Positions 51,505-62,028 of a stretch of 64,000 bases of DNA are shown in pieces; position 1 is the stretch's first letter, and each line of letters starts with the position of its first letter. The translations under genes were made by a program, and so were the position numbers. This stretch comes from Geomonas ferrireducens (GTDB taxonomy: Bacteria > Desulfobacterota > Desulfuromonadia > Geobacterales > Geobacteraceae): assembly GCF_004917065.1 (NCBI RefSeq), contig NZ_SSYA01000003.1:186001-250000 (forward strand), read 5' to 3'. The notes under the pieces are model-generated. The model worked only from the letters and a program-made list of their open reading frames with translations, ran no database searches and had not been told where the DNA came from.

Positions 51505-52879
51505 GTTTGATAACTCAATGCCGCTAAATGTAGACCTCGACACGGATAACGACAGCTTCAAGGAGCTATTTCAACAGATAGAGGCTGACGTGAGTCCAGC
51601 CTTTGATCCGAAGAAGTATCTCTACGGAAGATATTCTCCGCACCTCAAGTTGGTCCTTCTCAATTTACTGCGCGCTTTCCGACAAAACAGAGGGCGATAT
51701 GTCGCCTATCATCGCAGCAGGAAGTGGTTCTATCCTCAAAGGGTGGGGGCACAAGGGGTGAAACTCAGTTACGAGCCAATGATGAAGATTGTGGAAGCCT
51801 TGGCTGATAAGAGGTATATCGAGACCAAGCGAGGCGTTCATTTCAAAAATCGCAGTAGCATCTCCCGAATGAGAGCTACTGACAAGCTCCGTAAGCTATT
51901 ACAGGCTGCTCGGGATACTTTCCCCGACGAGAACACAATCGTTCTTTCAAATATTGAAGGGGATCGCATCTCGTACCAGGAGACCCAGGAAACCAGACGA
52001 ATGCGCGCGAATCTAGAGAAGATCAACCAGCGCCTCGAACATCATTTCATCGGTCTTTACGTCCCGGATGATCAGGATAAGGCCATCGCGAAGAAGCTCT
52101 TGAAGAAGAAGCTGGCCCTCGACTGCAGTAAGGTCAGGCTTCACCGCAGCTTCAATAGGGGGTCCTTCGATCTCGGAGGAAGGTTTCATGGTGCTTGGTG
52201 GATCACCCTCCCGAAAGAGTTCCGCCCTTTCATCCGAATAGACCACGAGGAGACGGTTGAACGGGATTTCACCGGGACGAGCATAAACCTCGCATACCTT
52301 GCTCTTTGCTTGGACCTACCTACGGACGACGTGTACATGATGCCGGAGGTGACACACGAGAGAGGGCGGGATTTCATGAAGGACATAGCGCAAGCTATAC
52401 TGAATAGTTGCGACCGTGGGACTGCAATCAAAGCCATACAATCTGAGCTTAACCGAGGCGGGAGCGTCCACATTCCTTTAACCGCAGAGGAGGTTCTGGA
52501 CAGGTTCGTCCTGAAGCACGCGCCGATCCGACACATGTTCTTGAGAGATGCCGGCCTCAGCCTTCAGCGGCGCGAGGCCGATCTGGCCGAGGCGATCCTG
52601 CTGCGTTTGGCAGATAAGGGGATACCTGCGCTCCCCGTTCACGATGCATTCCTGGTGAAGAAGTCGGACGCCAACTACCTGGAAACTACCATGATCGAAG
52701 AGGTAAAGGTGCGATACGGGAGGCCGCTGCCTTTCAAAGCCGGGAAAAAATCGCCGCTCGAATTTCTTCACCTCGGAGGGGAGGATGAACGGGTGAGGTA
52801 CGCCGGATACTTTCAGTATTGGGATGAATGGCTGCAGGAGCATCCCTTGGCTTCTGACGGAATTGTTATGGCTGGGTGA
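51491..52879 (+). CDS. protein with family-A-polymerase-like palm motifs
   Basis: GTG at 51491 after AGGTGG gives 462 residues. I read three motifs that look like polymerase A, B and C: GAWWITLPKEFRPFIRI then VERDFTGTSINLAYLALCL (Asp259), GRDFMKDIAQAILNSCDRGT (a Lys-containing B-like helix), and IPALPVHDAFLVKK (His384-Asp385), the HD of motif C. They are in the right order and spacing for a palm domain. I recall similar proteins in integrative elements, where they are often left unnamed. The N-terminal 200 residues are helical and unrecognised. Function (replication, repair or primer synthesis) is inference. Confidence 0.5.
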   Translation: MHYSEFDNSMPLNVDLDTDNDSFKELFQQIEADVSPAFDPKKYLYGRYSPHLKLVLLNLLRAFRQNRGRYVAYHRSRKWFYPQRVGAQGVKLSYEPMMKIVEALADKRYIETKRGVHFKNRSSISRMRATDKLRKLLQAARDTFPDENTIVLSNIEGDRISYQETQETRRMRANLEKINQRLEHHFIGLYVPDDQDKAIAKKLLKKKLALDCSKVRLHRSFNRGSFDLGGRFHGAWWITLPKEFRPFIRIDHEETVERDFTGTSINLAYLALCLDLPTDDVYMMPEVTHERGRDFMKDIAQAILNSCDRGTAIKAIQSELNRGGSVHIPLTAEEVLDRFVLKHAPIRHMFLRDAGLSLQRREADLAEAILLRLADKGIPALPVHDAFLVKKSDANYLETTMIEEVKVRYGRPLPFKAGKKSPLEFLHLGGEDERVRYAGYFQYWDEWLQEHPLASDGIVMAG

Positions 52880-52914
52880 ACTCTCGTTCCCTTTTTTCTC
52901 TTCATATAACTAGT

Positions 52915-52947
52915 ACTCAAAGGAGACAATAATGGTCTCTTTTGAGT
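52915..52947. terminator. inverted repeat between convergent genes
   Basis: ACTCAAAGGAGAC (52915-52927) pairs with GTCTCTTTTGAGT (52935-52947), one G-U pair, loop about 7. No U-run follows. It may terminate transcripts from both sides. Confidence 0.5.
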
Positions 52948-53072
52948 CTAGTACAGGTGGGAACCGAGGTGCTAAGGGGGTACAGACTCATGCCGCAATC
53001 TCAAACCTGAGCATGAGCCGCACCCGTCGCTCAGACTGACCATGCCAGGTCATTTACTCGATAAAGTGGTTA

Positions 53073-56051
53073 TCACACCTGCTCAGCTGTCACCACCACG
53101 TCAAACGGCACTCCAAGAGCATCGAAGTGCTTCTGTCCGCAGCGAACCCTGTCGGCTTCGCTCGTGCGCAATTTTAGGAAGTCCCGTGTCCCCTTTGTCT
53201 CACGAACTAGATACAGCGCCTCATCATCATGCTTGACGATTGCCCAGTCGGGATTGTAGGTGCCGACCGGTGTGTCGATCTTAAACCAGCCGGGCAGCTT
53301 AACGAAGAGCTTAATGTCTTCCCGCTCGTCCAGGCGTTTGGCGAACTCGCGCTCCACTTCCGAATCGTAGGAAATGTACTCGTAAACTGACTTCTTGACC
53401 TGCACCGCCGTCAGGTAATTGATCAACTCCTCGTTCTTGAACAGGAGCATCTCCCACTCGGCTTCCGATCCCACCCCGTCGATCTTCTCGTATTTAATGC
53501 CGTCCACCAGCAAGCGGTGCAGTTCGTATTTGAGCACGCCTGCGACGGAATCCAGGAACCGCTGCGGATTGTGGAAGAACTCGCTCAGCCGCCCTGACTC
53601 CTTGAGTATGCGAGTCAGCGTGGAACGAGTTAGTTCCGTTTCGTTTTGCAGATAAGCTAGAATGTCTGGCACGGGATGATCGCCGAACTCAATCTTCTCT
53701 TCGGCCACGCTGACAGCGGTGGCATCAACGCCGCCTTTCTTCACTCCAATCTGTCCAGCGGCAACACGTATAAGTGGGGTCTCAATGCGTTCCATACGTT
53801 TTAGACCGTCAACGGCCCTTTGCACTAGTACTTCGGTTTCAAACTCAACCCGGTATGTAGTCTTAGGCTTGAGGCGGTCCCAAAGAGCCTGGAACTCAGG
53901 GCTTAGGGTCACTTCTTTCTTGAGCTTGTTAGGACCATCGTCCTTGTCCCGACGAATATGCCGCTCTATCTGGTAAGACGACAGAAGGTCGATCACAGCT
54001 GGGGTCAAGTCGCGATACTCCTCTGGAAGGTCCAGTTTGAAGTCCTTTCCTTTTGGATCGAAGGCGGGCAGAATGCGCCCTTCCGCGCTCAGCATCTTCT
54101 GGGTGACCAGAGCAGATTGGATAACCTGCGCGGTCTCCGGTCCGATTGGCACCTCATTGCCGTCGACCACCTGTACCAGCTTCGCGAAGGCGGTCAGCGG
54201 CACCTTGCCAAAAGTCACGCCGCAGTCGTCCTCATACTCCGTCTGGAGTGCACGGGCGAACTCGTCATAGCTCTCGTTGGCCATGACGTACAGCTTGTTT
54301 ATAGATTCATCGAAGACACGGAAGCCGTTCTGGTCTACCGGCAGGCGCAGACCTCGACCGATCTCCTGCCGTTTTTTCACGGCACTCCGGCTTTCGTTAA
54401 GAGTGCAAATCTGGAAAACATTGGGGTTATCCCACCCTTCTCGCAGCGCAGAATGGCTGAAGACAAAGCGCAGCGGTTCGTCCAGGGAGAGCAGAATTTC
54501 CTTTTTTGTCATGATGAGGTTGTAGACTTCGTCATCGGCTTGGGTGTCGCCGCGAGTATCTCTCAATACTCCCTTCTTGTCCTGCGCGAAATAGCCATTA
54601 TGGAGCTTCTCCATAGGCTGTTTTAGCCACTCCAGCTCCTTGTAACGCTCCTCTTTTGCAAGAGCAGTCAGCTCTGCCTCGAAGACTTCGGCGAACTTCC
54701 CCTTAATGGGCTGCCCTTCCCCGTCATAGTCTCGGTAGTTCGCGACACGGTCGATGAAGAAGAGGCTGAGGACCTTAATGCCGTGCTCGCGAACCTGCAG
54801 CTCTTTTTCCAGATGCTTCTTGATGGTGTGCTTGATCTGGGTGCGCCACACATCGGTTCGCATTCCACCGATCTCTTCTCCCAAACGGAGGGTGCGGCCA
54901 TTATTGAAACGGATGAACTCGCTGCCAGGCTCCGCATTAATTTCGGCAACGGAAAACCCATGGGCATAGCAGGCACGCTCGTCTGAGAGAGAGAAGAGGT
55001 CAGCACCATTCTTTACGGTAATTAGCTTCTCTTTTGGGCCGTCGTTGGTCTGAACATGGATGCGCAGCTTGGCCTTGATGCCCTTCTTGTACTCGATCTG
55101 CTCAACCCTGACGAACGCATCATTTGCCGATCCCTCGGAGACGGCACTGGCTACAACAATTTGTTTCACCAGCTTCAGCTCGAACGCACGCACCGGGTCG
55201 AGGCGATAAACCAAGTTGTACGGATTGCGGTGGGTGGCGGAGTAGCGCAGTGTGCAAAGAGGGTTCAGAGCCTTTATCGCCTCCTGCGCCTTATCTGTGG
55301 CGTCAACGCTCTGTGGCTCATCAATAATGACGATTGGCCTGGCGGCCTGAATAAACTCGATGGGCTGGCGGCCGGACAGTTTGTCACTTTCCTTGTAGAT
55401 GACGTTGCTCTTTTGCTCGGCCTCGGTGCCGGTAAAGTTCTTGCGGAAGGCATCTATATTAATGACAAGAATTTGCAGGGTGTTGCTGGTGGCGAACTGG
55501 CGCAGCCGGTTCACCTTCTTTGCATCGTAGACGAAGTGCTCGAAAGGGAGGTTATTGTAGATCGCCTTGAAATGGTCGGCGGTAATCTTGATATTCTTGA
55601 GCACCCCCTCTCGGATCGCGACACTGGGCACTACGATAATAAATTTCTGGAAACCATACCGACTCGACAGCTCGAAGATGGTGCGAAGGTAAACGTAGGT
55701 TTTGCCGGTACCTGTCTCCATTTCAACTGAGAAATGGGGGCAGCGACGGGCTTCGTTAGCCGGAGTGTCAAACAATTCCCACGCTTCCAACGGCGCATCT
55801 AAGCCCGCAACCTCAATGTCGTTGGCGGATTGGATCGCTCTGGTATTGGCAATTAGCTTGTCTTCAGCTAGAAGCAGACGATTCCCCATGCCGAGTTCTG
55901 TCCCGTTCTGCCCCGCAAATAGTCCTTCCATGCTGCCCAAGGTTATAATTGCATACTCCGGTGCACCTTGCGGCTGTCCCTGGAACAGGTTTGTGATGGA
56001 TGCTACAGCGGCAAGTTGGAATGGCTGTTTTGGGTCAAACTGTATCTTCAT
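53073..56051 (-). CDS. type III restriction enzyme, Res subunit (DEAD/DEAH helicase-nuclease)
   Basis: The 992-residue protein has the translocase motifs METGTGKTYVYLRT (Walker A, near residue 110), IVIIDEPQSVDA (motif II), LRYSATH (motif III) and ALREGWDNPN...QEIGRGLRLPVD (motif V-VI). The C-terminal nuclease domain (about 880-990) shows GTYNPDWAIVKHDDEALYLVRETKG, a PD-(D/E)xK pattern, given here by its ends. It cuts DNA after translocating from unmethylated sites as a complex with Mod. It follows mod with a 10-bp gap and is the last gene of the operon. Confidence 0.93.
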   Translation of the reverse strand: MKIQFDPKQPFQLAAVASITNLFQGQPQGAPEYAIITLGSMEGLFAGQNGTELGMGNRLLLAEDKLIANTRAIQSANDIEVAGLDAPLEAWELFDTPANEARRCPHFSVEMETGTGKTYVYLRTIFELSSRYGFQKFIIVVPSVAIREGVLKNIKITADHFKAIYNNLPFEHFVYDAKKVNRLRQFATSNTLQILVINIDAFRKNFTGTEAEQKSNVIYKESDKLSGRQPIEFIQAARPIVIIDEPQSVDATDKAQEAIKALNPLCTLRYSATHRNPYNLVYRLDPVRAFELKLVKQIVVASAVSEGSANDAFVRVEQIEYKKGIKAKLRIHVQTNDGPKEKLITVKNGADLFSLSDERACYAHGFSVAEINAEPGSEFIRFNNGRTLRLGEEIGGMRTDVWRTQIKHTIKKHLEKELQVREHGIKVLSLFFIDRVANYRDYDGEGQPIKGKFAEVFEAELTALAKEERYKELEWLKQPMEKLHNGYFAQDKKGVLRDTRGDTQADDEVYNLIMTKKEILLSLDEPLRFVFSHSALREGWDNPNVFQICTLNESRSAVKKRQEIGRGLRLPVDQNGFRVFDESINKLYVMANESYDEFARALQTEYEDDCGVTFGKVPLTAFAKLVQVVDGNEVPIGPETAQVIQSALVTQKMLSAEGRILPAFDPKGKDFKLDLPEEYRDLTPAVIDLLSSYQIERHIRRDKDDGPNKLKKEVTLSPEFQALWDRLKPKTTYRVEFETEVLVQRAVDGLKRMERIETPLIRVAAGQIGVKKGGVDATAVSVAEEKIEFGDHPVPDILAYLQNETELTRSTLTRILKESGRLSEFFHNPQRFLDSVAGVLKYELHRLLVDGIKYEKIDGVGSEAEWEMLLFKNEELINYLTAVQVKKSVYEYISYDSEVEREFAKRLDEREDIKLFVKLPGWFKIDTPVGTYNPDWAIVKHDDEALYLVRETKGTRDFLKLRTSEADRVRCGQKHFDALGVPFDVVVTAEQV

Positions 56052-56061
56052 GTGTAGTCCC

Positions 56062-57924
56062 TTATACCGTTTTGAAACTGGTGACGCCTTTCGTCTTGAA
56101 AATCTGTACAGCGTTAGCCTTTAGTTGGTCATTTCCGGCAAAGCCTTCATCTAGGCACACAATGCGTTCTGGTCTTGCCTCTGCCATGGCACGAATCAGT
56201 TCCAACGTTAACTGTCGCTCCAAGCAGATGAAGAGGGCACCACCTGCAATAGCATGTACGGTCTTGCCTGCTAGGGAGATTTCTTCAACGCTAGTCGTAA
56301 GAGTGAAGCCGCTTTTGAGAAGGATTTCGTAGAGTATGTCGTCGGCAGTACGACCTTTGCGGATATGCTCTATATGCAATTGGAGTTGTTGCTCCAAGAC
56401 ACCGGCGTCGTGAGGCATAGAGGTATTCCAAGTTGTGAAGTTGGATTCGCTGAGCTTGAAAACCCGAAAACCACGGTCCTGTTTGGTTGCCCCCGCCAAG
56501 TCAAGTTTCCCTGCATCCTCATCATTCAGTTTCTTGATTACTCTCCGTAATCGTTCCTTGGTAATTTCTGCGATAGTTGGGTAGTCTTCACGTTCGGTTG
56601 GTTCGGGAAGTTGGACCAGGATGAACTTCCGATTGCCCCCATCCTGCTTGTTGAGATCGAGAACCGCATGACCGGTAGTGCCAGAACCCGCAAAAAAGTC
56701 GAGAATTACTGCATCCCTATCCTCTACAAGTTCACATATCTTCTTCAGAAGCTTAGTAGGCTTGGGAGTCTGAAAATATGCATCTCCACCGAAGAGTTGT
56801 TTTAATTCGAGACTGGCCTCCTTGTTAGACCCGAAATCTTCATGTTTCCACCAAGTGTTCGGAGTGAGTCCATCTTCAACTTCAGAAAGAAATTTTTTCA
56901 GCATCGGTCTGCCCGTTCCATCTTTTCCGAACGTAATCCTTCCATCAGCTAGCCATTTTTGGTACTGCTCCTGATTGCACCGCCAGAACCTGCCCGGGGG
57001 GGGCAGGAATTTTTCGCCAGTAGGACCAACAATCTCAAATTGCCCTGCTGAGTAAAATTTACCCGCTGACAAGTTTTCAGCTTTCCATGGGCCACGAGCA
57101 TCGCTGTCAAAGTTTTTAAATTTTGCTTTCTGCTCTTCAGTTCGCGCGAAACGCCCCATCGCCGTTTCACCAGTATTTCTCCCATAAATCACTATGTAAT
57201 CATGGGTGTTAGAAATGAATTGAGCGGTCATGTTCGAGGTATATGCCTTCTGCCAGGCAGCACAAGCAATAAAATTTTCCTCTCCGAAAATCTCATTACA
57301 GAGTTTACGCAGGTTTTCAACTTCGTTGTCATCAATACTTATAAATATTACTCCATTTTCCTGCAGTAGGTTCCGTGCAAGATACAACCTGGGGTACATC
57401 ATATTTAGCCATTTTGAGTGAAACCTACCGTCAGCATCAGTATTAGTGCCAAACTTGCGACCTTCCGAATCGACCTGCCCAGTATATTCTAAGTATGTCT
57501 GAAGGCTCTCTGAGAAGTTATCGGGATAGATGAAGTCGTTGCCTGTGTTGTAAGGTGGGTCTATATAGATCATCTTCACTTTGCCGAGGTATGACTTCTG
57601 CAACAATTTTAGCGCCTCAAGGTTGTCTCCCTCGATAACCACATTTTCGCTGGAATCAAAGTTGACGCTTTCCTCACGGCAGGAACGCAGGGTGCCCATG
57701 CTGCCCGTCTGGATGGTCTTGAAGCATTCAGCCTTTCCTGGCCAGTTCATGCCGTAGCGCTCCTTGCCGACATCTACGGCCTCACCAAGTGTCAATTTCA
57801 GAAGGTCAATGTTGAGCTTTCCCCCTTCGGTGCGAATCTCCGGGAAAAGCCGAAGCAACTCCTGCCGTTTTTCTTTAGCAATATCACTTGAAGAAAGGTC
57901 AAGCTTTTCTACCTGTTCAGTCAT
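56062..57924 (-). CDS. type III DNA methyltransferase (Mod), beta class
   Basis: The 620-residue adenine methyltransferase has motif IV DPPYNTGNDF (about 122) before motif I FAGSGTTGHAV (about 409), the beta-class order. The target-recognition region lies between, with GRNTGETAMGRFARTEEQ. It N6-methylates the recognition site and is required by Res for specificity. It is in the same operon as Res, 10 bp before it and 3 bp after the OLD gene. Confidence 0.94.
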   Translation of the reverse strand: MTEQVEKLDLSSSDIAKEKRQELLRLFPEIRTEGGKLNIDLLKLTLGEAVDVGKERYGMNWPGKAECFKTIQTGSMGTLRSCREESVNFDSSENVVIEGDNLEALKLLQKSYLGKVKMIYIDPPYNTGNDFIYPDNFSESLQTYLEYTGQVDSEGRKFGTNTDADGRFHSKWLNMMYPRLYLARNLLQENGVIFISIDDNEVENLRKLCNEIFGEENFIACAAWQKAYTSNMTAQFISNTHDYIVIYGRNTGETAMGRFARTEEQKAKFKNFDSDARGPWKAENLSAGKFYSAGQFEIVGPTGEKFLPPPGRFWRCNQEQYQKWLADGRITFGKDGTGRPMLKKFLSEVEDGLTPNTWWKHEDFGSNKEASLELKQLFGGDAYFQTPKPTKLLKKICELVEDRDAVILDFFAGSGTTGHAVLDLNKQDGGNRKFILVQLPEPTEREDYPTIAEITKERLRRVIKKLNDEDAGKLDLAGATKQDRGFRVFKLSESNFTTWNTSMPHDAGVLEQQLQLHIEHIRKGRTADDILYEILLKSGFTLTTSVEEISLAGKTVHAIAGGALFICLERQLTLELIRAMAEARPERIVCLDEGFAGNDQLKANAVQIFKTKGVTSFKTV

Positions 57925-57927
57925 TGT

Positions 57928-59850
57928 TTAATCCTCTCCGCCTGCAAATTGCAGGATGCTTCTGCAAAGGGTTGCTAAGGTCTGCGACCTCAGGTTTTCT
58001 GCACTCGCTGTAGAAACCCAGTCGGCGATATAGAGGTGGTTCTTGTCCAGACCACGTTCATGGAAATAATGGGTTCGTGCTTCTTCGGTGATTCGTAGAT
58101 AGTCGCCTTCAGGGTAGTCGGCCCTAACAGTGTTGGTGAGGTTCGTCTGCCAGATGGCGTGGTTATCACCCAAGATGTTTGCCGCCGGGAAGGCGTCAGC
58201 AGCGATTCCTAAAAGGTTCATCAAGGCGACATTATCCCTCTCATGCATACCCCGGTGCTGTGGCTTCGCGTCACCGTCAGCATCGAAAATGACGAACACT
58301 GGCAGACCGAACTCGATTGCCATAGCAAGCGGCTGGATGAGTTTGTCTTTCCCGTTCACCGGGATGATGTGACACCCTAGACGCCGGAAATCCGACCACT
58401 GGCCGGACAGGTGCAATTCTGTGGTGAGGTAGGAGATTTCTTCGAGACCTTCTACGAGAATTGGGATGTGCGCGAAGAACATCTCGGCTATACCAGGCTG
58501 AAGCGCTTGATGTATCTTAGCCACAAGGCCCTCGATGGGACGTTGCGGGTCTTCACCTCTAGCTTCTCTTATCCGTTCGCAGAGGGCCTGGAACGTTATC
58601 GAGCTGACAGTGGTCCCGGCACCAGGCTCTCCCTTTCTCACCAGCCGCACATTCTCGAAGCCGTTACCGTTGACAAAGAGTGGTGAGTGGGTTGTAACCA
58701 GAATTTGATTGTTGCCGTGAGCAAGTTCCGAAAAGACCTCTGCAAGGTGCCGAGCCTGAGGTGGATGCTGGTAAAGTTCAGGTTCTTCACACCCCAAGAT
58801 CAAAGTCGGCGCATCTGGCTGCTCCGAACCGGCAAGTTCCTGCAAGAGCGCGAGCAGATAGGAGCGTTGCAGCCCATGCCCCATTCGTGCTAGGTTCCCA
58901 AGGAAATCGCCGTCGCCTGTCTTGATTCCCGCCACAGGCTGCTGCACCGAAACAGCTTTGCTAGGGTCTGAAAGCCACTCCACTCCCAGGCGAACATTGG
59001 GATGTGCCCACGCCTCCAGCCGCCTCTGCAGGGACTGCGAAATATCTGTTAGGCTCTCCTGGTTCCTCTCCAGAAGCTCCTGGTATCTTTCCAGTGCCTC
59101 CGTCCTTAGCCTAGTAAGTTCTGTGTCGAAATTGGTCCGAGCACGGACGGCGCGGGCAATGAGTTTTCCAAGCGCTGTGTTCTTTGACTCTTGTCCTTCC
59201 TCGCCTGCATCCTTCACGGCAGGGACGTATACCCACTGAACAAACGGTGCCAGTTTGCTGGTGCCGCTCACCCCGTAGAAGTTGTCCTCGCTAGGAATCA
59301 GAATGCACCTTTCGGGGTGAGCCGCCTCATAGGTGCGAAGGGCTTCAGCCTTGTCATCCTTTGAGCGCGCGTTGGGCAGATCGGGAAACACCTGCCTCAG
59401 TTGCTCGAAGATCGGGTTAAGTTCACCGGCCTTGGCTCCGGCTTTATCAGCTTCAAAGAAAGGCGCAAATTCAGGCATCGCCAAACGCTGCCCGTAATGC
59501 TTAACCGTCCCGATCCCAGCCGCAGCATCGAATTGCGCCTCGGCGGTAACCACTAATTCATTATGACGCACGTATGCAGACATGGCCTCCACTGCTGCCG
59601 CGCTCAGGTCGTCAAAAGTAATTGTGACCCTAATAGGCTGAGTCGTGTCTTTGCAGAAATAATCCTCCTCGGCAAGCTTCGCCACATCCGTCGCAGAGGC
59701 GTTCTGTTCTCGGAAGAAGACATTTAAGGCGGTAAGAACCGTCGACTTGCCTGCCCCGTTGGGGCCGACGAAACAGGAGTACTGATTGAGGTCTATCGTC
59801 TCATCTTGAAAGCTCCGAAAATTTTCGAGGCGGATTGACTTGATTTTCAT
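57928..59850 (-). CDS. OLD-family ATPase with TOPRIM nuclease domain
   Basis: The 640 residues start with an ABC/RecF-type ATPase (Walker A GPNGAGKST at about 29-37, signature near GHGLQRSYLLALL, Walker B TLILGCEEPELYQHP, and H-loop TTHSPLF) and end with a TOPRIM domain (catalytic Glu in ILVEGLEEISYL, DxD in FVIFDADGDAKPQ). OLD proteins are nucleases in phage defence, either single or paired (Gabija, retron-like). In this operon it lies between mod and the DUF262 gene. Its role beside a type III system is not established. Confidence 0.9.
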   Translation of the reverse strand: MKIKSIRLENFRSFQDETIDLNQYSCFVGPNGAGKSTVLTALNVFFREQNASATDVAKLAEEDYFCKDTTQPIRVTITFDDLSAAAVEAMSAYVRHNELVVTAEAQFDAAAGIGTVKHYGQRLAMPEFAPFFEADKAGAKAGELNPIFEQLRQVFPDLPNARSKDDKAEALRTYEAAHPERCILIPSEDNFYGVSGTSKLAPFVQWVYVPAVKDAGEEGQESKNTALGKLIARAVRARTNFDTELTRLRTEALERYQELLERNQESLTDISQSLQRRLEAWAHPNVRLGVEWLSDPSKAVSVQQPVAGIKTGDGDFLGNLARMGHGLQRSYLLALLQELAGSEQPDAPTLILGCEEPELYQHPPQARHLAEVFSELAHGNNQILVTTHSPLFVNGNGFENVRLVRKGEPGAGTTVSSITFQALCERIREARGEDPQRPIEGLVAKIHQALQPGIAEMFFAHIPILVEGLEEISYLTTELHLSGQWSDFRRLGCHIIPVNGKDKLIQPLAMAIEFGLPVFVIFDADGDAKPQHRGMHERDNVALMNLLGIAADAFPAANILGDNHAIWQTNLTNTVRADYPEGDYLRITEEARTHYFHERGLDKNHLYIADWVSTASAENLRSQTLATLCRSILQFAGGED

Positions 59851-59893
59851 CTACATCCCTCCTGGGTAGTTTCATCAGATTCAACGGAACATA

Positions 59894-61984
59894 TCACAAA
59901 TCACCTACAGGCCCCATCTGTTTCTCCAGCGACTGACGCACCAATCCCATCACATGGGGTAACTCTTCGAGGGAAGAAAATCCAACTTCTACATCGCCGT
60001 TACCCCATCGGCCTACGTTTGACACGTCCTTACATAGGCCATGAGGGTCGTTGATCTCGTGGAATCGAAGATTTAACGATAATCGCAACCTTTTAGCCTG
60101 CGGTACAACATCTACAAAATTCGTCTCAGCCTTAAAAGCAACATAGAGCTTCAAATATTCTTCGGTAACGCACGGGTCAATAGCCAAGACTTCAGCCCGG
60201 AAAGCCTGGAAAAGGTCGCGCATGGTCCCGGAAAGCAAGTGGGGATGATCTTGGATGGTATAGGCACCCGCAGTAGTCTGAGGCTTATATGCCTCCAAGA
60301 CAGATGGGTCAAGTTTTGGAGCAGCCCAGACACCCTTCGCCTGCTCCGCAAGTTTTTCCGCTCGTTCAAGGATCGTGATTTCATTCCACTGCTGAACGGC
60401 TCCTAGCCCTTGGTTTAGGCGCAACGGACTTTGAGCGAATCCCCCGGTCATGTCACGTTTTTGGGGGTAGGGGCGAGCGCTGTATTCCGAGTTATATCCG
60501 GTAAGTGTCAGGTTGCCGAGGGTGTGCAAGTAGGTTTGATGGATGTACTCCCAGTTCGGGCCGAGAGCTTTCCGCCATTCTTCCGTGAGGTTCTCCTTCT
60601 GAGGCATGATATGCTCAATCGTATAGTCCTCAACCAGCACCCGTTCCTTACGACCATGATTTTCCAGACGGCGCAGCCAATAGCTCCTGCTCCAAAAGTT
60701 GTACAGGTCTTTCAAGGTGAGAGCCTTCAGGAACTCATCGTCATTGGGGAACCGGCGATACGAGGGCAGGAGCATGAAGTGTGCTTCAATGCTCTCCAAG
60801 TACCGGTCCTTTTTTAATGACCGGCTGAAGTTAGCGAAGGTCTTGTTCATCGAGTTCGTGGGGATACCGCAAACAGCCCTGCGAAAGACGTAGCTTTCCA
60901 CCAGCCGAGCTGCCTGGAGGAGTTCCTCCTTCGATAGCGTGTCCTGCGTGAAATCGTGATACAGCTCCAGAAGGAAGGGGTACGCTACATCAACCTTCAA
61001 CTCGCGGATGTCTCGGAAAGCTGTTTTGAGGGTAGTGTCTTGCTCAGCGCCCAGCGCTATGGCACAGAAATAAGCGGCAAAGGCGCGAATATCTGCAACC
61101 AAAGACTCGACACTACCGGCCTTAGGTGACCGTGCGAACTCCTTGAACCCCGCATATACCTTGTCCATGTTGGGGATTTTGCCCGTCTTCACCGTGAGGT
61201 AGTGACGCATGAAGGCGTCGAAGTGGTCAGCGTAGGCTTGCTGGCCGAAGTCAACTTCCATTGGTCGCCAATACAGCTCGTAGAGCTTCGTTTGAAGTTG
61301 CGGTTCGAGTCCCATCAGGATAAAGTTGCGGATCAGGTCGGCCTGGCTCAACTCCTTGCCGGTGGAGTTGAGGCTCTCGAAGATCAGTTGGGGATTATCC
61401 TGATCGCGGTTGAGCGAGATGTCCACGATCACAAGCTTTGCCAAACCCTTGCACAATGCTTCCAAGTCGCCCTTTGCTCCCCCAATCCATTCCTTGAACA
61501 GGTTGAAGTTCTCCTCGATGCGCAGCGAGTGTTCCTTGGGCTTCGGGTGTTGGTCGAGCACCGCGATCATAGATGCCTTATCCGTCTGAGAGAGCACGAG
61601 CTTGTATCGCCGTTCCCCATCTTCCAGAGGGTTGAGCAGGTAATAGTTCCTGAGTTTTTTCGCGGAGAAACCATCCAGTGGTTCGGTGTCGCCGAGTGCC
61701 CTAGCCAGGGCCTCGATAAGTAGTGTTACTGTCGTTAAGCGCTGCTGGCCATCTATCACCAAGAGCGGCGACTGGCTGGATACGGAGTAGAGGCCCTTTT
61801 CCACATAGACAATAGACCCTACAAAATGGGCTGAAACAGCCTCATCACGCCCAGCACGGAGAATGTCATCCCAGAGCTGGCGACACTCAGACTCTCTCCA
61901 ACTGTAGGTGCGCTGATAGATCGGTATGAGGAATTGTGGTGACTTCTTTAGGAACTCCAAGAGTTTGGCTTCAGTAGCTTTCAC
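59894..61984 (-). CDS. GmrSD-like DUF262/DUF1524 protein
   Basis: The 696-residue protein (GTG start 61984 after AGAGGTG) has an N-terminal DUF262 domain with YQRTYSWRESECRQLWDD and the nucleotide-binding LLVIDGQQRLTTVTLL. The C-terminal DUF1524 domain has an HNH-type nuclease pattern: EDYTIEHIMPQKENLTEEW, HTLGNLTLTGYNSEYS. GmrSD proteins are type IV restriction enzymes that cut glucosylated or otherwise modified phage DNA. It is the second gene of the operon. Confidence 0.9.
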   Translation of the reverse strand: MKATEAKLLEFLKKSPQFLIPIYQRTYSWRESECRQLWDDILRAGRDEAVSAHFVGSIVYVEKGLYSVSSQSPLLVIDGQQRLTTVTLLIEALARALGDTEPLDGFSAKKLRNYYLLNPLEDGERRYKLVLSQTDKASMIAVLDQHPKPKEHSLRIEENFNLFKEWIGGAKGDLEALCKGLAKLVIVDISLNRDQDNPQLIFESLNSTGKELSQADLIRNFILMGLEPQLQTKLYELYWRPMEVDFGQQAYADHFDAFMRHYLTVKTGKIPNMDKVYAGFKEFARSPKAGSVESLVADIRAFAAYFCAIALGAEQDTTLKTAFRDIRELKVDVAYPFLLELYHDFTQDTLSKEELLQAARLVESYVFRRAVCGIPTNSMNKTFANFSRSLKKDRYLESIEAHFMLLPSYRRFPNDDEFLKALTLKDLYNFWSRSYWLRRLENHGRKERVLVEDYTIEHIMPQKENLTEEWRKALGPNWEYIHQTYLHTLGNLTLTGYNSEYSARPYPQKRDMTGGFAQSPLRLNQGLGAVQQWNEITILERAEKLAEQAKGVWAAPKLDPSVLEAYKPQTTAGAYTIQDHPHLLSGTMRDLFQAFRAEVLAIDPCVTEEYLKLYVAFKAETNFVDVVPQAKRLRLSLNLRFHEINDPHGLCKDVSNVGRWGNGDVEVGFSSLEELPHVMGLVRQSLEKQMGPVGDL

Positions 61985-62028
61985 GGCGGCACCTCTCACT
62001 CATCTCAAAATTGCATCAAATAAATTTC

